A stretch of 64,000 nt of DNA from Massilia sp. MS-15 (GTDB lineage Bacteria > Pseudomonadota > Gammaproteobacteria > Burkholderiales > Burkholderiaceae_D). The notes under the pieces were generated by a model that saw only the letters and a list, made by a program, of their open reading frames with translations, was not told where the DNA came from and searched no databases. Location of the stretch: positions 1-64,000 of the forward strand of contig NZ_JAIWIA010000004.1 of NCBI RefSeq assembly GCF_020176695.1, in the 5' to 3' direction. Of this stretch, positions 1 to 8,473 are shown in pieces (within the stretch, counting starts at the first letter, position 1; each line of letters starts with the position of its first letter). The position numbers were made by a program, and so were the translations under genes.

Positions 1-1
1 T

Positions 2-82
2 CTACAAATCACTGGCTATTTGCCAAAGGGTGGGCTCGGCATCCAGCTGCTCGAACCCGAGGTGACCCTCGGGTTGAAGTGA
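2..82 (+). CDS. Possible C-terminal fragment of a gene entering from the left edge
   Basis: A plus-strand frame open from the first bases ends with a TGA at 80-82 and reads ITGYLPKGGLGIQLL then EPEVTLGLK. It looks more protein-like than the neighbouring frames, but only about 26 residues are present, so I cannot name a family. A perfect 9-bp inverted repeat (54-62 with 67-75, TGAC loop) covers its last codons. It may equally be non-coding. Confidence 0.25.
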   Translation, partial: LQITGYLPKGGLGIQLLEPEVTLGLK

Positions 83-113
83 GCGGTTGGCTCAGAAGGG
101 ATAATACAAGGGT

Positions 114-128
114 GGGCGTAGCACGCCC
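114..128. repeat. Degenerate REP-like palindrome
   Basis: GGGCGT (114-119), loop AGC, ACGCCC (123-128), preceded by GGGT. It resembles a shortened copy of the GTGGGCGG palindromes seen at 218, 22869, 22970 and 49473. The match is short, so membership in that family is tentative. Confidence 0.35.
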
Positions 129-217
129 GGGCGCAAGCTTTGATTGGTGCGGGCGGGTAGGGGCGGCGGAGCAAGGATGTGAGAGCCGCATGGGCAGCAT
201 CGCCCGGGTTTGGCCGC

Positions 218-238
218 GTGGGCGGGGGACCCGCCCAC
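218..238. repeat. REP-like palindrome, family GTGGGCGG
   Basis: GTGGGCGGG (218-226), loop GGA, CCCGCCCAC (230-238) is a perfect 9-bp inverted repeat. The flanks are CCGC on the left and CCTACG on the right, the same polarity and flanks as the copy at 22970-22990. It lies in the 3' intergenic space of the amidase gene. Confidence 0.7.
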
Positions 239-275
239 CCTACGATTGACCCGACAACGCTTGAATGAATGGGAT

Positions 276-929
276 TCAGCGCCGGGCGGCCTGTTCGCCC
301 GCCAGGCGCAGGGCCACCTTGTGGCGGAAATAATCGCCTGCGACGTAGCGGTACAGGTTCGCGCCTGGGCACACGGTCTTGTTGGAATAGTCCCGGTGGC
401 TGCGGATGGCGTCCAGCGGCACCTGGTGCTTCGCGGCCAGCAGCGCCATCAGGTCGACCACGGCGTCGAGCTGGCGCTGGTTCGGTTCCACTTCCTCGAA
501 ATTGCCCACCACCTCGATCAGGGCATGGCCGCCTGGGTCGTAGTCGGTGTTGGTGTCGCCGGCGAAGCCGATGTCGCGCGCCGCGTAGATGCGGCCGTCC
601 AGGTCGATCACGTAGTGGTAGGGGATGTCGAGCCAGCCCTTGGCGCTGCGCGACCAGTCCTGCAGGCGGCGCAGGTAGGCCTGCGGGTCGGTGCCGGGCT
701 TGAACGGCTCGCCCTGGTGGTGCAGGGTGATGTGGCGGATGGTGTGGCGGCGCGCCCGGGCCGGGTCGGCCGGGCTGCCGCCCCAGGCGGCGACTGGCAC
801 GATGGCGCGTTCGACCGCGGCGAGCGGCAGGTCCCGCGGGGTGGCGGCGCCGGCCGGCAGCGGCAGGGCCGGGATGGCGAGGAAGGCGGCAAGGAAGGCG
901 GCAGGAAAAGTCTGGCGCATTGGCGGCAT
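276..929 (-). CDS. Exported N-acetylmuramoyl-L-alanine amidase (PGRP/Amidase_2)
   Basis: The 217-residue product should cleave the bond between MurNAc and L-Ala in peptidoglycan, in the periplasm. An N-terminal signal peptide (about residues 4-28, ending PAGAA) precedes a single Amidase_2/PGRP domain. The zinc ligands are visible: H70 in ITLHH, H178 in SHRDYS and C187 in KTVCPG. There is no separate cell-wall-binding domain. An internal ATG three codons downstream (MRQTFPAAF) is an equally good start. The gene is monocistronic, divergent from the CoA-binding protein gene. The family call is firm; the physiological role (recycling, separation or lysis) cannot be told from sequence. Confidence 0.9.
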   Translation of the reverse strand: MPPMRQTFPAAFLAAFLAIPALPLPAGAATPRDLPLAAVERAIVPVAAWGGSPADPARARRHTIRHITLHHQGEPFKPGTDPQAYLRRLQDWSRSAKGWLDIPYHYVIDLDGRIYAARDIGFAGDTNTDYDPGGHALIEVVGNFEEVEPNQRQLDAVVDLMALLAAKHQVPLDAIRSHRDYSNKTVCPGANLYRYVAGDYFRHKVALRLAGEQAARR

Positions 930-1053
930 TGGTCGGGACCTGGGTTGGGAAGGTGAGCATCATTCCATGTTTATGCGCGCCGCGCCAGCGCATGCAAACC
1001 TGCTAAGCTGGCGTCCAGCGCCAGGCTCCCCCCATCCACCATCCATCGAGACC

Positions 1054-1476
1054 ATGAGAAGCATTGCCCAGATCCTCAGCGACAGCAAGACCATCGCCAT
1101 CGTCGGCCTGTCCGACAAGCCCGAGCGCGCCAGCCACGAAGTGGCGGCCTACCTCCAGCAGCATGGCTACCGCATCCTGCCGGTCAATCCAAACCATGCC
1201 GGCCAGGCCATCCTCGGGGAGCCGGTGTTCGCCACGCTGCGGGAAGCAGCCGATGCGCTGGCCGCGGACGGCCAGCGCATCGACATCGTCGACTGCTTCC
1301 GCAAGTCGGACGACATCCCGCCGGTCGCGCGCGACGCCATCGCCGTGCGTGCCGGCTGCCTGTGGATGCAGCTCGACATCGAGAACCAGGCCGCGGCCGA
1401 CCTCGCGCGCGCGGCCGGGCTCGACGTGGTGATGAACCACTGCATCAAGATCGAGCACCGCAGCCTGAACGGCTAA
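1054..1476 (+). CDS. CoA-binding protein, YccU type
   Basis: This 140-residue cytoplasmic protein is a single CoA_binding Rossmann domain. The glycine-rich first loop is visible as IAIVGLSDKPERASHEVA at about residues 13-30, and a conserved VMNHCIKIEH tail ends the protein. Homologues are near 135-145 residues and bind CoA or acyl-CoA; no reaction is established. I chose the ATG at 1054 because the family starts close to this point. An upstream in-frame extension is Arg/Gly-rich and overlaps the start region of the divergent amidase gene, so it is unlikely to be coding. Confidence 0.88.
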   Translation: MRSIAQILSDSKTIAIVGLSDKPERASHEVAAYLQQHGYRILPVNPNHAGQAILGEPVFATLREAADALAADGQRIDIVDCFRKSDDIPPVARDAIAVRAGCLWMQLDIENQAAADLARAAGLDVVMNHCIKIEHRSLNG

Positions 1477-1563
1477 GGACCCGCACCTGCACCCGCGGCG
1501 CCGGTCATGACAGCGCTTGCCTGCGTTACAATCGTGGCATCCCAACCAGCGCAAAGCCTCGCC

Positions 1564-2169
1564 ATGTCCAAGACCACCTTCCTGTCCGTCGCCGTGCTGG
1601 CGGCCCTGGCCGGCGCCGCCCTGTCGCAGCCGGCCGCCGCGCAGGCGACCAACGCGGCCAGCCCGGTGCCGGCCGCCGCGCGCATGCCGGCCGCCTGCCC
1701 GGCCATCCTCAAGCAGAACTTCAAGCGCCTGCAGGACGAGGCGCCGCAGGACTTGTGCCAGTACGCCGGCAAGGTGGTGCTGGTGGTGAACACGGCCAGC
1801 TATTGCGGCTTCACCAAGCAGTACGAGGGACTGGAGAAGCTGTACGCCAAGTATGGCGGGCGCGGCCTGGTGGTGCTGGGATTCCCCTCGAACGACTTCG
1901 GCAAGCAGGAGCCGGGCAGCGCCAAGGAGATCGCCGACTTCTGCTTCAACACCTATGGCGTCAAGTTCCCCATGTTCGCCAAGAGCTCGGTCACGGGGCC
2001 GGAAGCGAACCCGCTGCACGCCAGCCTGGCCCAGGCCACCGGCCAGGCGCCCAAGTGGAACTTCACCAAGTACCTGATCGGCCGCGACGGCAAGGTGCTC
2101 GCGCATTTCCCAAGCAAGGTCACGCCCGAGGACCCGGCACTGGTCGGCAGGATCGAACAGGCACTGTGA
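1564..2169 (+). CDS. Exported glutathione peroxidase-like thiol peroxidase
   Basis: The 201-residue product reduces peroxides and belongs to the thioredoxin-fold GPx family. A signal peptide occupies about residues 1-27 (SQPAAAQA), so it should act in the periplasm. The peroxidatic residue is Cys81 in NTASYCGFTKQYEGL, not selenocysteine. The other GPx landmarks are GFPSNDFGKQEPGS (catalytic Gln) and KWNFTKYLI (Trp/Asn). An upstream ATG at 1507 would add a poor leader before the signal peptide, so 1564 is preferred. The electron donor is probably thioredoxin-like, as for most Cys-GPx enzymes; this is family knowledge, not visible here. Confidence 0.92.
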   Translation: MSKTTFLSVAVLAALAGAALSQPAAAQATNAASPVPAAARMPAACPAILKQNFKRLQDEAPQDLCQYAGKVVLVVNTASYCGFTKQYEGLEKLYAKYGGRGLVVLGFPSNDFGKQEPGSAKEIADFCFNTYGVKFPMFAKSSVTGPEANPLHASLAQATGQAPKWNFTKYLIGRDGKVLAHFPSKVTPEDPALVGRIEQAL

Positions 2170-2208
2170 TCGAATCGAATTGAATAACCTTGCTGGTATT
2201 GTGGTTAT

Positions 2209-2222
2209 TTGATCCACATCAA
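2209..2222. promoter_or_regulatory. FNR/Anr-type operator upstream of ompW
   Basis: TTGAT-CCAC-ATCAA is a perfect match to the FNR/Anr consensus TTGAT-N4-ATCAA. Its centre (2215.5) lies 41.5 bp before about 2257, and a TATGCT hexamer (2245-2250) sits where the -10 element of that start would be. This is the geometry of a class II FNR-activated promoter. The start site is inferred. Confidence 0.75.
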
Positions 2223-2244
2223 CGATTTTTTTGCGCTGCATCAA

Positions 2245-2250
2245 TATGCT
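2245..2250 (+). promoter_or_regulatory. Predicted -10 element of ompW
   Basis: TATGCT lies 22 bases downstream of the FNR-type box. No good -35 hexamer is visible at the usual distance, as expected for a class II activator-dependent promoter where the regulator overlaps -35. Confidence 0.5.
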
Positions 2251-2287
2251 TACCTCGTCACTGATGACATGACGAAAGGTAAACAGC

Positions 2288-2911
2288 ATGAAAACGATGT
2301 TGCAGCATGGCCTGGTCCTGGTACTTTCCCTTGCCGGTAGCCAGGCCCTGGCCCAGGACCAGACCCAGGAAAGCGGCTGGATGGTGCGCGCGCGCGCCGT
2401 CCATATCGACCCGGCCGACCGTTCCACGCCGCTGGCCGGCACCGGCGGCAGCGACCGCATCCACGTGTCCAACAAGACCATTCCGGAAATCGACATCAGC
2501 TACTTCTTCACGCCCCAGCTGGCGGCCGAGCTGATCCTGACGTATCCCCAGAAGCACGACGTGATGCTCGATGGCGCCCGCATCGGCAGCCTGCGCCATC
2601 TGCCGCCGACCCTGAGCGCCCAGTACCACTTCGCGCCGCAGGCCGCGCTGAATCCCTACCTCGGCGTCGGCGTCAACTACACCCGCATCTCGCACGTCAA
2701 GCTGCTCAACGGCGCGGCCGACCTCGAAAAGAACAGCTGGGGTCTGGCGCTGCAGGCCGGCGTGGACATCCGTCTCGATGCGCGCTGGTCGCTGAACGTG
2801 GACGTGAAAAAGCTGAACCTGCGCAGCGACCTGCTGCTCGGCGGTGCACACGCCAGTACGGTGAAGGTCGACCCGGTGCTGTTCGGCGTCGGCGTCGGCT
2901 ACCGTTTCTGA
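2288..2911 (+). CDS. ompW: OmpW family outer membrane protein
   Basis: This is a 207-residue eight-stranded outer-membrane barrel with a signal peptide at residues 1-22 (GSQALAQ). The OmpW hallmarks are the early GWMVRARAVHIDP segment, YFFTPQLAAELI, PYLGVGVNYT and the terminal VLFGVGVGYRF ending in Phe. OmpW forms a narrow hydrophobic channel and is often oxygen-regulated; the FNR box upstream agrees with that. The RBS AAAGG (2274-2279) is well spaced from the ATG. The gene converges on the pabB-pabC fusion, with only 13 bp between stop codons and no clear terminator. Confidence 0.93.
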   Translation: MKTMLQHGLVLVLSLAGSQALAQDQTQESGWMVRARAVHIDPADRSTPLAGTGGSDRIHVSNKTIPEIDISYFFTPQLAAELILTYPQKHDVMLDGARIGSLRHLPPTLSAQYHFAPQAALNPYLGVGVNYTRISHVKLLNGAADLEKNSWGLALQAGVDIRLDARWSLNVDVKKLNLRSDLLLGGAHASTVKVDPVLFGVGVGYRF

Positions 2912-2924
2912 GCGCCGAAGCGTC

Positions 2925-4757
2925 TTAGTCGCGCCGCGGGTCGTCCAGCAGGACTGCCCGCAGCGGCCCGCGCAGCGCGTTGCAGACGACGATGTCGTCT
3001 GCCTGCGCCAGCATGGCGCGCGTGATCACGCGTTCGCTCGCGTTCCAGGCCGGCGCCGCCAGCAGCACGGCGCGCATCACGCCCGGCAGCACGCCGCTCG
3101 ACAGCGGCGGCGTGTACCACGCGGCGCCGAAGCGCACGAACACATTGCTGCGTCCCCCCTCGGTCAATTCCCCCCGCTCGTTGAAGAACAGGGCGTCGAA
3201 CGCGCCTTGCGCCTCCGCGGCGCGCCAGGCGGCGTCGTAGCCGGCCCGTAGCGCCGTCTTGTGGCGTAACAGGGCGTCGCCCGCATGCGTGCCTTCCCGC
3301 GCCAGCAGGAGCTGCACCGGTTCGGCCAGCGGCGCGAGCGGCGCCGCCTGCAGCTGCAGTTCTCCGTCCGGGGCGACGGCCAGGCGCAGCCGGTGCAGCT
3401 GGCCGGGCGGCAGCGCCGCGCAGGCGGCATCCAGGGCCGCGCGCGCGGCGGCCGGGTCGAAGGCATGGCCGGCATAGCGGCAGGAAGCGGCCAGGCGCGC
3501 CAGGTGCCGGTCCAGATGGCGGCAGCCTTCGTCGCGCGAGGCGCGCAGGGTCTCGAACAGGGTGAAGGCATTGGGCAGGCCGGTGAGGAAGCGCGCCTTG
3601 AGCTGGCATTCGGCGTATTCGGAAGCGGCGTCGCTGTCGTACACGATGCCGGCCCCGACCCCCAGTTCCCCCCTGCGGGTGCGTCCCTGCGGCGCCTCCA
3701 GCGCCAGGGTACGGATCGGCACCGACAGGCAGAAGTCGCCGATGGCCGCGCCGGACGCGGGCGGATCGAACCAGCCGATCGCGCCCGTGTAGATGCCGCG
3801 CGCGTCCGGCTCGAGTTCGTGGATGATCTCCATCGTGCGCCGCTTCGGTGCCCCGGTAATCGAGCCGCAAGGGTACAGGGCGGCAAACAGCTGCTCCAGG
3901 CTGGCGTCCGGCCGCAGGCGCGCCTGCACGGTCGAGGTCATCTGCAGGACGCTACCATAGCGTTTCACTTCGAACAGGGCGGGCACCGTGACGCTGCCGG
4001 TCTGTGCCACCCGTCCCAGGTCGTTGCGCAGCAGGTCGACGATCATCAGGTTCTCGGCGCGGTTCTTGGGGTCGCGCGCGAGGGCGCGCGCGCGTTCCTC
4101 GTCCACCGCGTCCGCGCCGCTGGCCGGCGCCGTGCCCTTCATCGGACGTGCCAGCAGGGTGCCGCCGTCCAGGCGCACGAACAGCTCGGGCGAGAAGGAC
4201 AGTACCGCGCCGCCGTCCGGCAGGGCCACCAGCGCCCCGTAGGGCACGCGCTGGCGCGCCCGCAGCCGCGCGTACAGGCCGACCAGCGGCCCGTAGGCAT
4301 CGAAGCGCAGGCGGTAGGTGTAGTTGACCTGGTAGGTGTCGCCGGCCGCGATGTAGTCGCGGATGCTGCCGATCGCGGCGCTGAACGCGGCTTCGTCCAC
4401 GTTGGCTTCGATGCCCGCCACGCCGGCCGGCTCGCCAGGAGCAGCGCGGGTGGCGATCCAGGCCTCGACCTGGGCCGCGTCGAGGTGTTCGCAGGTCTCG
4501 AACAGCAGTACCCGGGCCAGTGGCGCGGCGCTCGCATGGGCGGGCAGGCCCTGCAGCTGCGCGCCCAGTTCGTAGCTCAGCAGCGGCACCGCGTACAGGC
4601 CGCGCCCGAGCGCTTCCTGCATCTCGCGCAGCAGCTGCGGCCAGCCGGCCGCGTCAAGGCAAGCGAGCGTGCCGGCGTGGCGGCTGTACAGGCGCGAGCG
4701 GGCCTCATCGGCAGCGCCGGCGTCGTCCAGCAGGGCGAAGACTTCCTGGGTGTCCAT
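2925..4757 (-). CDS. pabB: Fused aminodeoxychorismate synthase component I / aminodeoxychorismate lyase
   Basis: The 610-residue protein combines two steps of p-aminobenzoate synthesis for folate. Residues 1 to about 340 are a PabB chorismate-binding domain, with AGDTYQVNYTYRLRF, a RPMKGTAP loop and PCGSITGAPKRRTMEI. Residues about 385-610 are a PabC class IV PLP lyase, with RHKTALRAGYD supplying the likely PLP lysine and FNERGELTEGGRSNVF. PabA, the glutamine amidotransferase, is not in the window. Such fusions are common in betaproteobacteria. The start at 4757 gives MDTQEVFALLDD, matching the family N-terminus. Confidence 0.93.
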   Translation of the reverse strand: MDTQEVFALLDDAGAADEARSRLYSRHAGTLACLDAAGWPQLLREMQEALGRGLYAVPLLSYELGAQLQGLPAHASAAPLARVLLFETCEHLDAAQVEAWIATRAAPGEPAGVAGIEANVDEAAFSAAIGSIRDYIAAGDTYQVNYTYRLRFDAYGPLVGLYARLRARQRVPYGALVALPDGGAVLSFSPELFVRLDGGTLLARPMKGTAPASGADAVDEERARALARDPKNRAENLMIVDLLRNDLGRVAQTGSVTVPALFEVKRYGSVLQMTSTVQARLRPDASLEQLFAALYPCGSITGAPKRRTMEIIHELEPDARGIYTGAIGWFDPPASGAAIGDFCLSVPIRTLALEAPQGRTRRGELGVGAGIVYDSDAASEYAECQLKARFLTGLPNAFTLFETLRASRDEGCRHLDRHLARLAASCRYAGHAFDPAAARAALDAACAALPPGQLHRLRLAVAPDGELQLQAAPLAPLAEPVQLLLAREGTHAGDALLRHKTALRAGYDAAWRAAEAQGAFDALFFNERGELTEGGRSNVFVRFGAAWYTPPLSSGVLPGVMRAVLLAAPAWNASERVITRAMLAQADDIVVCNALRGPLRAVLLDDPRRD

Positions 4758-4781
4758 GCGTGCGTGTGGCTGCGAGGGATC

Positions 4782-5360
4782 CTAGGCCGCCAGCAGCAGC
4801 GACAGCTGCAGCGCCGTGCCTTCGGCCGGGTTCTGGCGGAAACCGCTCTTGGCGTAGCGGTGCCAGCGGCCGGTCACGTAGCTCACCAGCATGCTGGCGC
4901 GCGCGCCGACGTCGGCCTCGTCGCCGTGGCCCTGGGTGACGGCGATCCGCAGCGCGCCCTTGAAGGCCAGCTCGATCCGGTCGTAGAAGCCGTTCATGCG
5001 CAGCTGCAGCCGCTCGTCCTCGCCCACCAGGGCGTCGCCGATCAGGACCCGGGTCATGCCGGGATTGTTGCTGGCGAAGGAGAGCAGCATCTGCAGGATG
5101 GCGTGCGCCTGGTGCACGCCGTTTTCCTCGCGCTCGGCGATCTGGTTGATCAGGCCGAACACGCTGGACTCGATGAAGTCGATCAGTCCCTCGTACATCT
5201 GGGCCTTGCTGGCGAAGTGGCGGTACAGCGCGGCCTCCGAGACCGACAGGCGCGCCGCCAGCGCCGCCGTGGTGATCTTCTCGCCTTTCGGCTGCTCGAG
5301 CATCGAGGCCAGCGCCTGGAGGATTTGCAGCTTGCGCTGGCCCGGCTTGGAACTTGCCAT
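4782..5360 (-). CDS. slmA: Nucleoid occlusion factor SlmA (TetR family)
   Basis: The 192-residue protein has an N-terminal TetR helix-turn-helix (about residues 28-60, TTAALAARLSVSEAALYRHF) followed by a helical dimerisation domain. SASEAALYRHF-type recognition helices and the KAQMYEGLIDFIESSVF segment match SlmA, which binds sites over the nucleoid and antagonises FtsZ there. I chose MASSKPGQRK (ATG at 5358-5360) rather than a longer frame whose 56-residue leader is Pro/Arg/Ala-rich. It lies 24 bp downstream of pabB-pabC's start region on the same strand. The minCDE genes at 40 kb are the complementary system. Confidence 0.9.
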   Translation of the reverse strand: MASSKPGQRKLQILQALASMLEQPKGEKITTAALAARLSVSEAALYRHFASKAQMYEGLIDFIESSVFGLINQIAEREENGVHQAHAILQMLLSFASNNPGMTRVLIGDALVGEDERLQLRMNGFYDRIELAFKGALRIAVTQGHGDEADVGARASMLVSYVTGRWHRYAKSGFRQNPAEGTALQLSLLLAA

Positions 5361-5389
5361 GTGATCCCTAGTCTGTGTCGTTGGTTTTG

Positions 5390-6118
5390 TTAGCGCAGCC
5401 GGTGCAGGCGTGCGGGCAACTGCCGGACGGATTTTACTTTGACATCGACGTAACCGGGGCGTTTCAGGGTCCTCGGCAAGGGGGCCTTGCCGATCGGATC
5501 GCTCATGCGCAGGTACTGGGTCACCCACACGGTGCGCAGGCCGAGCCGGCTGGCGCTTTTCAGGTTGGCCAGCGTGTCCTCGACCAGGATGCAGCGGCGC
5601 GCCGCCACGCCGTGCTTGCGCAGCAGGCGGCGCAGCATCAGGCCCGATGGTTTCGGACGCAGCTGGCGGTGCACGTGCATGTGCTCGATCGCGACATGGT
5701 GCGCGAAGTGGCGGCTCAGGCCGAGGTGGCGCATCACCTCGGTCGAATAGCGGGTCGGGGCATTGGTGAGCAGAATCTTGCGCCCCGGCAGGCGCCGTAG
5801 CAGGGTGCCCAGGCCTTTTTCCGCGCGCACCAGCTTGTCGAGGGCGCCGATGTCGTGGGTCACGTGCAGGAAGTCGGCGGCCGACACACTGTGGTGGCGG
5901 ATCATGCCGAGCAGGGTGGCGCCATAGCGCTTCCAGTAGCCGAGGCGGGCCGCATCCACATGCGCCTGGCTGGCGGGAGCGTCGCCGTCGCCCAGCACGC
6001 GCGCGATATACGTGTTCATGTTGGCGCTGATCGCAGGAAAAATCGCGTGCGACGCGTCATGCAACGTGTTGTCGAGGTCAAACAGCCAGACGGGTGAGGG
6101 CAGGGTATGATTTGGCAC
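5390..6118 (-). CDS. HAD-family pyrimidine 5'-nucleotidase
   Basis: The 242-residue cytoplasmic enzyme starts at a GTG (6116-6118). Motif I is VWLFDLDNTLHDA (nucleophile and acid/base Asp), motif II is KILLTNAPTRYS, and motif III/IV is KPSGLMLRRLL with CILVEDTLANL. This pattern is typical of the SDT1/YjjG-like pyrimidine nucleotidases, which dephosphorylate UMP and CMP. The gene precedes slmA on the minus strand with a 29-bp gap, a neighbourhood seen in related genomes, where argB is also close. Substrate specificity is inferred from family only. Confidence 0.88.
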   Translation of the reverse strand: MPNHTLPSPVWLFDLDNTLHDASHAIFPAISANMNTYIARVLGDGDAPASQAHVDAARLGYWKRYGATLLGMIRHHSVSAADFLHVTHDIGALDKLVRAEKGLGTLLRRLPGRKILLTNAPTRYSTEVMRHLGLSRHFAHHVAIEHMHVHRQLRPKPSGLMLRRLLRKHGVAARRCILVEDTLANLKSASRLGLRTVWVTQYLRMSDPIGKAPLPRTLKRPGYVDVKVKSVRQLPARLHRLR

Positions 6119-6156
6119 GGTTATTTGGTACGGATTCCAGACGAACGGAGTAAGGG

Positions 6157-7062
6157 ATGCGACATCCGATTATAGTGGTCTTCCTCGCCCTGTTCCTGAT
6201 GGCTTGCCAGGCCGTGGGCGCCGAGCGCGGCGCCCTGTTCCGGGTGACCGGGCATGGCCACACCCTGCACCTGTACGGCACCATCCACGCCGGCCGCGCC
6301 GGCTTCTATCCGCTCGAGTCGCGCATCGGCCAGGCCATGGCGGCCGCGCCCGCGCTGGCGCTGGAAATCGACCCGTCCGCGTATACGCCCGCGATGACGG
6401 CGACCCTGTCCCGCTACGCCGTGTTCGCACCCGGCAGCCCCGGGATCGCCGCCCTGGCCCCCGAGCGGCGCTCCCGCATCGAGGCCGCCTTGAGGCGGCA
6501 CGGGATCGCGCGCGAGGACATCGCCGGCCTGAAACCCTGGATGCTGGTGACGATGCTGGCGCAGCGTGAAGCGGCCGCGCTCGGCTATGTGGCCGAATAC
6601 GGCGTCGACGTCCACCTGGCACGGCTGGCGCATGAGGGCAGGGAACGCCGCGGGCGTCCGCTGCGCGTGGTCGAACTCGAGACCTGGGAATACCAGCTGG
6701 CGCTGTTCGACCGGCTCACCGACGAACAGCAGTGGCGCCTGCTGGAGGAAACGCTGGCCGAGATGGCCTCGGGCCGGCAGCGGCAGGACACCCGTGCACT
6801 GTTCGACGCCTACGAACGCGCCGACCAGGAGGGGCTGGAGGCGATCGCACGGCGCATCGACAGCGATGACAGCATCGGCGGCGCCTACCTGCGCCAGGTG
6901 GTGCTGCACGAGCGCAACGAACCGATGGCGGACAAGATCGCTTCGCTGCTGGCGCGCGAGGACAAGGCGGTGGTGGCGGTGGGCCTGCTGCACCTGATCG
7001 GCAAGCACAGCCTGCCCGAGCTGCTGCGCAAACGCGGCATCAAGGTGGAGCGGATCTACTAG
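6157..7062 (+). CDS. TraB/GumN family lipoprotein
   Basis: The 301-residue product has a short hydrophobic leader ending FLMACQA, which fits a lipobox with Cys17. The TraB/GumN fold follows, with HLYGTIHAGRAGFYPL (GTxH motif), LKPWMLVTMLA and the C-terminal VGLLHLIGKHSLPELL (GxxHL...G). The His and Glu residues of these motifs are proposed metal ligands in a Tiki-like protease fold; activity in bacteria is mostly untested. GGAG precedes the ATG. The gene is divergent from the HAD nucleotidase with a 38-bp shared promoter space. Confidence 0.85.
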   Translation: MRHPIIVVFLALFLMACQAVGAERGALFRVTGHGHTLHLYGTIHAGRAGFYPLESRIGQAMAAAPALALEIDPSAYTPAMTATLSRYAVFAPGSPGIAALAPERRSRIEAALRRHGIAREDIAGLKPWMLVTMLAQREAAALGYVAEYGVDVHLARLAHEGRERRGRPLRVVELETWEYQLALFDRLTDEQQWRLLEETLAEMASGRQRQDTRALFDAYERADQEGLEAIARRIDSDDSIGGAYLRQVVLHERNEPMADKIASLLAREDKAVVAVGLLHLIGKHSLPELLRKRGIKVERIY

Positions 7063-7098
7063 AGAGGGTAGTGCAGGAGGAGTACGGCAGGAGGAAAG

Positions 7099-7173
<75 letters not shown>

Positions 7174-7216
7174 ATTCAGGTCATTCTCCGTGGCGGATGT
7201 TTCCGCCACAAAAAAT

Positions 7217-8146
7217 TTAGTGAGACCGGATCATAGTGCCAAAAGCCTGTTCGGTCAAGACTTCCAGCAACAAACTGTGTTCGATACGTCCGTCGATGAT
7301 GTGGACCGTATTGACGCCCGACTTCGCCGCATCCAGCGCCGACGAGATTTTCGGCAGCATGCCACCCGAAATCGTGCCGTCTTCGAACATCTCGTCGATC
7401 TCGCGCGCCGACAGGTCGGTGACCAGGTTGCCGGCCTTGTCCTGCACGCCCGCGATGTTGGTCATCATGATCAGCTTCTCGGCTTTCAGGATCTCGGCGA
7501 TCTTGCCGGCGACGACGTCGGCATTGATGTTGTAGGCCTGGCCGTCCTGGCCGAAGCCGATCGGCGAGATGATCGGGATGAAGGCATCGTCCTGCAGCGC
7601 TTTCACGACCGCCGGGTTGATGGCCTCGATTTCGCCAACGAAGCCGATGTCGAGGAACTCGCCCGGTTTTTCCTTGTCAGGCATGCTCATCCGGCGTGCG
7701 CGGATCAGGCCGCCGTCCTTGCCGGTCAGGCCCACGGCCTGGCCGCCGTAGTGGTTGATCAGCATCACGATGTCCTGCTGGACTTCACCACCCAGCACCC
7801 ATTCGACCACTTCCATGGTCTCTTCGTCGGTGATGCGCATGCCCTGCACGAAGGTGCCCTGCTTGCCGATCTTGCGCAGCGCATTGTCGATCTGCGGACC
7901 GCCGCCATGTACCACGACCGGATTCATGCCCACCAGCTTGAGCAGAATCACGTCGCGCGCGAAGCCGTGCTTCAGGCGCTCATCGGTCATGGCGTTGCCG
8001 CCGTATTTGATGACGATGGTCTTGCCGTGGAAATTACGGATATACGGAAGCGCTTCGGCCAGGATCTGCGCCTTGATCTGCGGCGACACCTTGGTCAGAT
8101 CGCTGGGTTGGTCGTCGGTATTCAGGCTGCTCAGGCTTGGGTTCAT
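7217..8146 (-). CDS. argB: Acetylglutamate kinase
   Basis: ArgB phosphorylates N-acetylglutamate, the second step of arginine synthesis. The 309 residues show the amino-acid-kinase landmarks [15 protein letters not shown] (ATP-phosphate-binding Lys), [28 protein letters not shown] and [15 protein letters not shown]. The C-terminal [20 protein letters not shown] is typical. An N-terminal extension ([20 protein letters not shown]) before the fold is seen in the arginine-sensitive, hexameric form, so feedback inhibition is plausible. I chose the ATG at 8144-8146; longer frames read through non-conserved sequence. Confidence 0.96.
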   Translation of the reverse strand: MNPSLSSLNTDDQPSDLTKVSPQIKAQILAEALPYIRNFHGKTIVIKYGGNAMTDERLKHGFARDVILLKLVGMNPVVVHGGGPQIDNALRKIGKQGTFVQGMRITDEETMEVVEWVLGGEVQQDIVMLINHYGGQAVGLTGKDGGLIRARRMSMPDKEKPGEFLDIGFVGEIEAINPAVVKALQDDAFIPIISPIGFGQDGQAYNINADVVAGKIAEILKAEKLIMMTNIAGVQDKAGNLVTDLSAREIDEMFEDGTISGGMLPKISSALDAAKSGVNTVHIIDGRIEHSLLLEVLTEQAFGTMIRSH

Positions 8147-8284
8147 GGGTAGTCCAAAATAAATGTCGCAAGATTTTAAGGCAACAGGGTAGTCCTTGTG
8201 CTGATTATATGGCGTCTTGTTGTATTTTATGGGCTGTTCCCCACTGTACCAAGCCATGCAAACCATTCCACACAGGAACACCTT

Positions 8285-8473
8285 ATGAGTACCTGCACCC
8301 GCTGCGGCGCGCAGTTCGGCTGTGCCATGGTGGACGGCAGCCCCGCGCCCTGCTGGTGCACGGCCTTGCCGCCGGCCGTGCCGGTGCCGCAGGAGGCGGC
8401 CGGCTGCTGGTGTCCGGCCTGCCTGCGCGCGCATATCGCGGCCGCGCTGGCGAACACCCAGCCTGGGTCCTAG
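8285..8473 (+). CDS. Cysteine-rich CWC family mini-protein
   Basis: This 62-residue protein contains eight cysteines, arranged [10 protein letters not shown] near the start, then CWCTALP and CWCPACL. The pattern matches the cysteine-rich CWC family and suggests a small zinc-binding or otherwise metal-bound fold. No enzyme function is known. The stop codon overlaps the 3' end of the convergent PHB depolymerase gene by four bases. It diverges from argB across 138 bp in which I see no clear element. Confidence 0.75.
   Translation: MSTCTRCGAQFGCAMVDGSPAPCWCTALPPAVPVPQEAAGCWCPACLRAHIAAALANTQPGS

Noticed and set aside
1801-1815. Selenocysteine in the glutathione peroxidase
   Set aside because: The active-site codon is TGC (Cys81 in SYCGFTK); there is no in-frame TGA.
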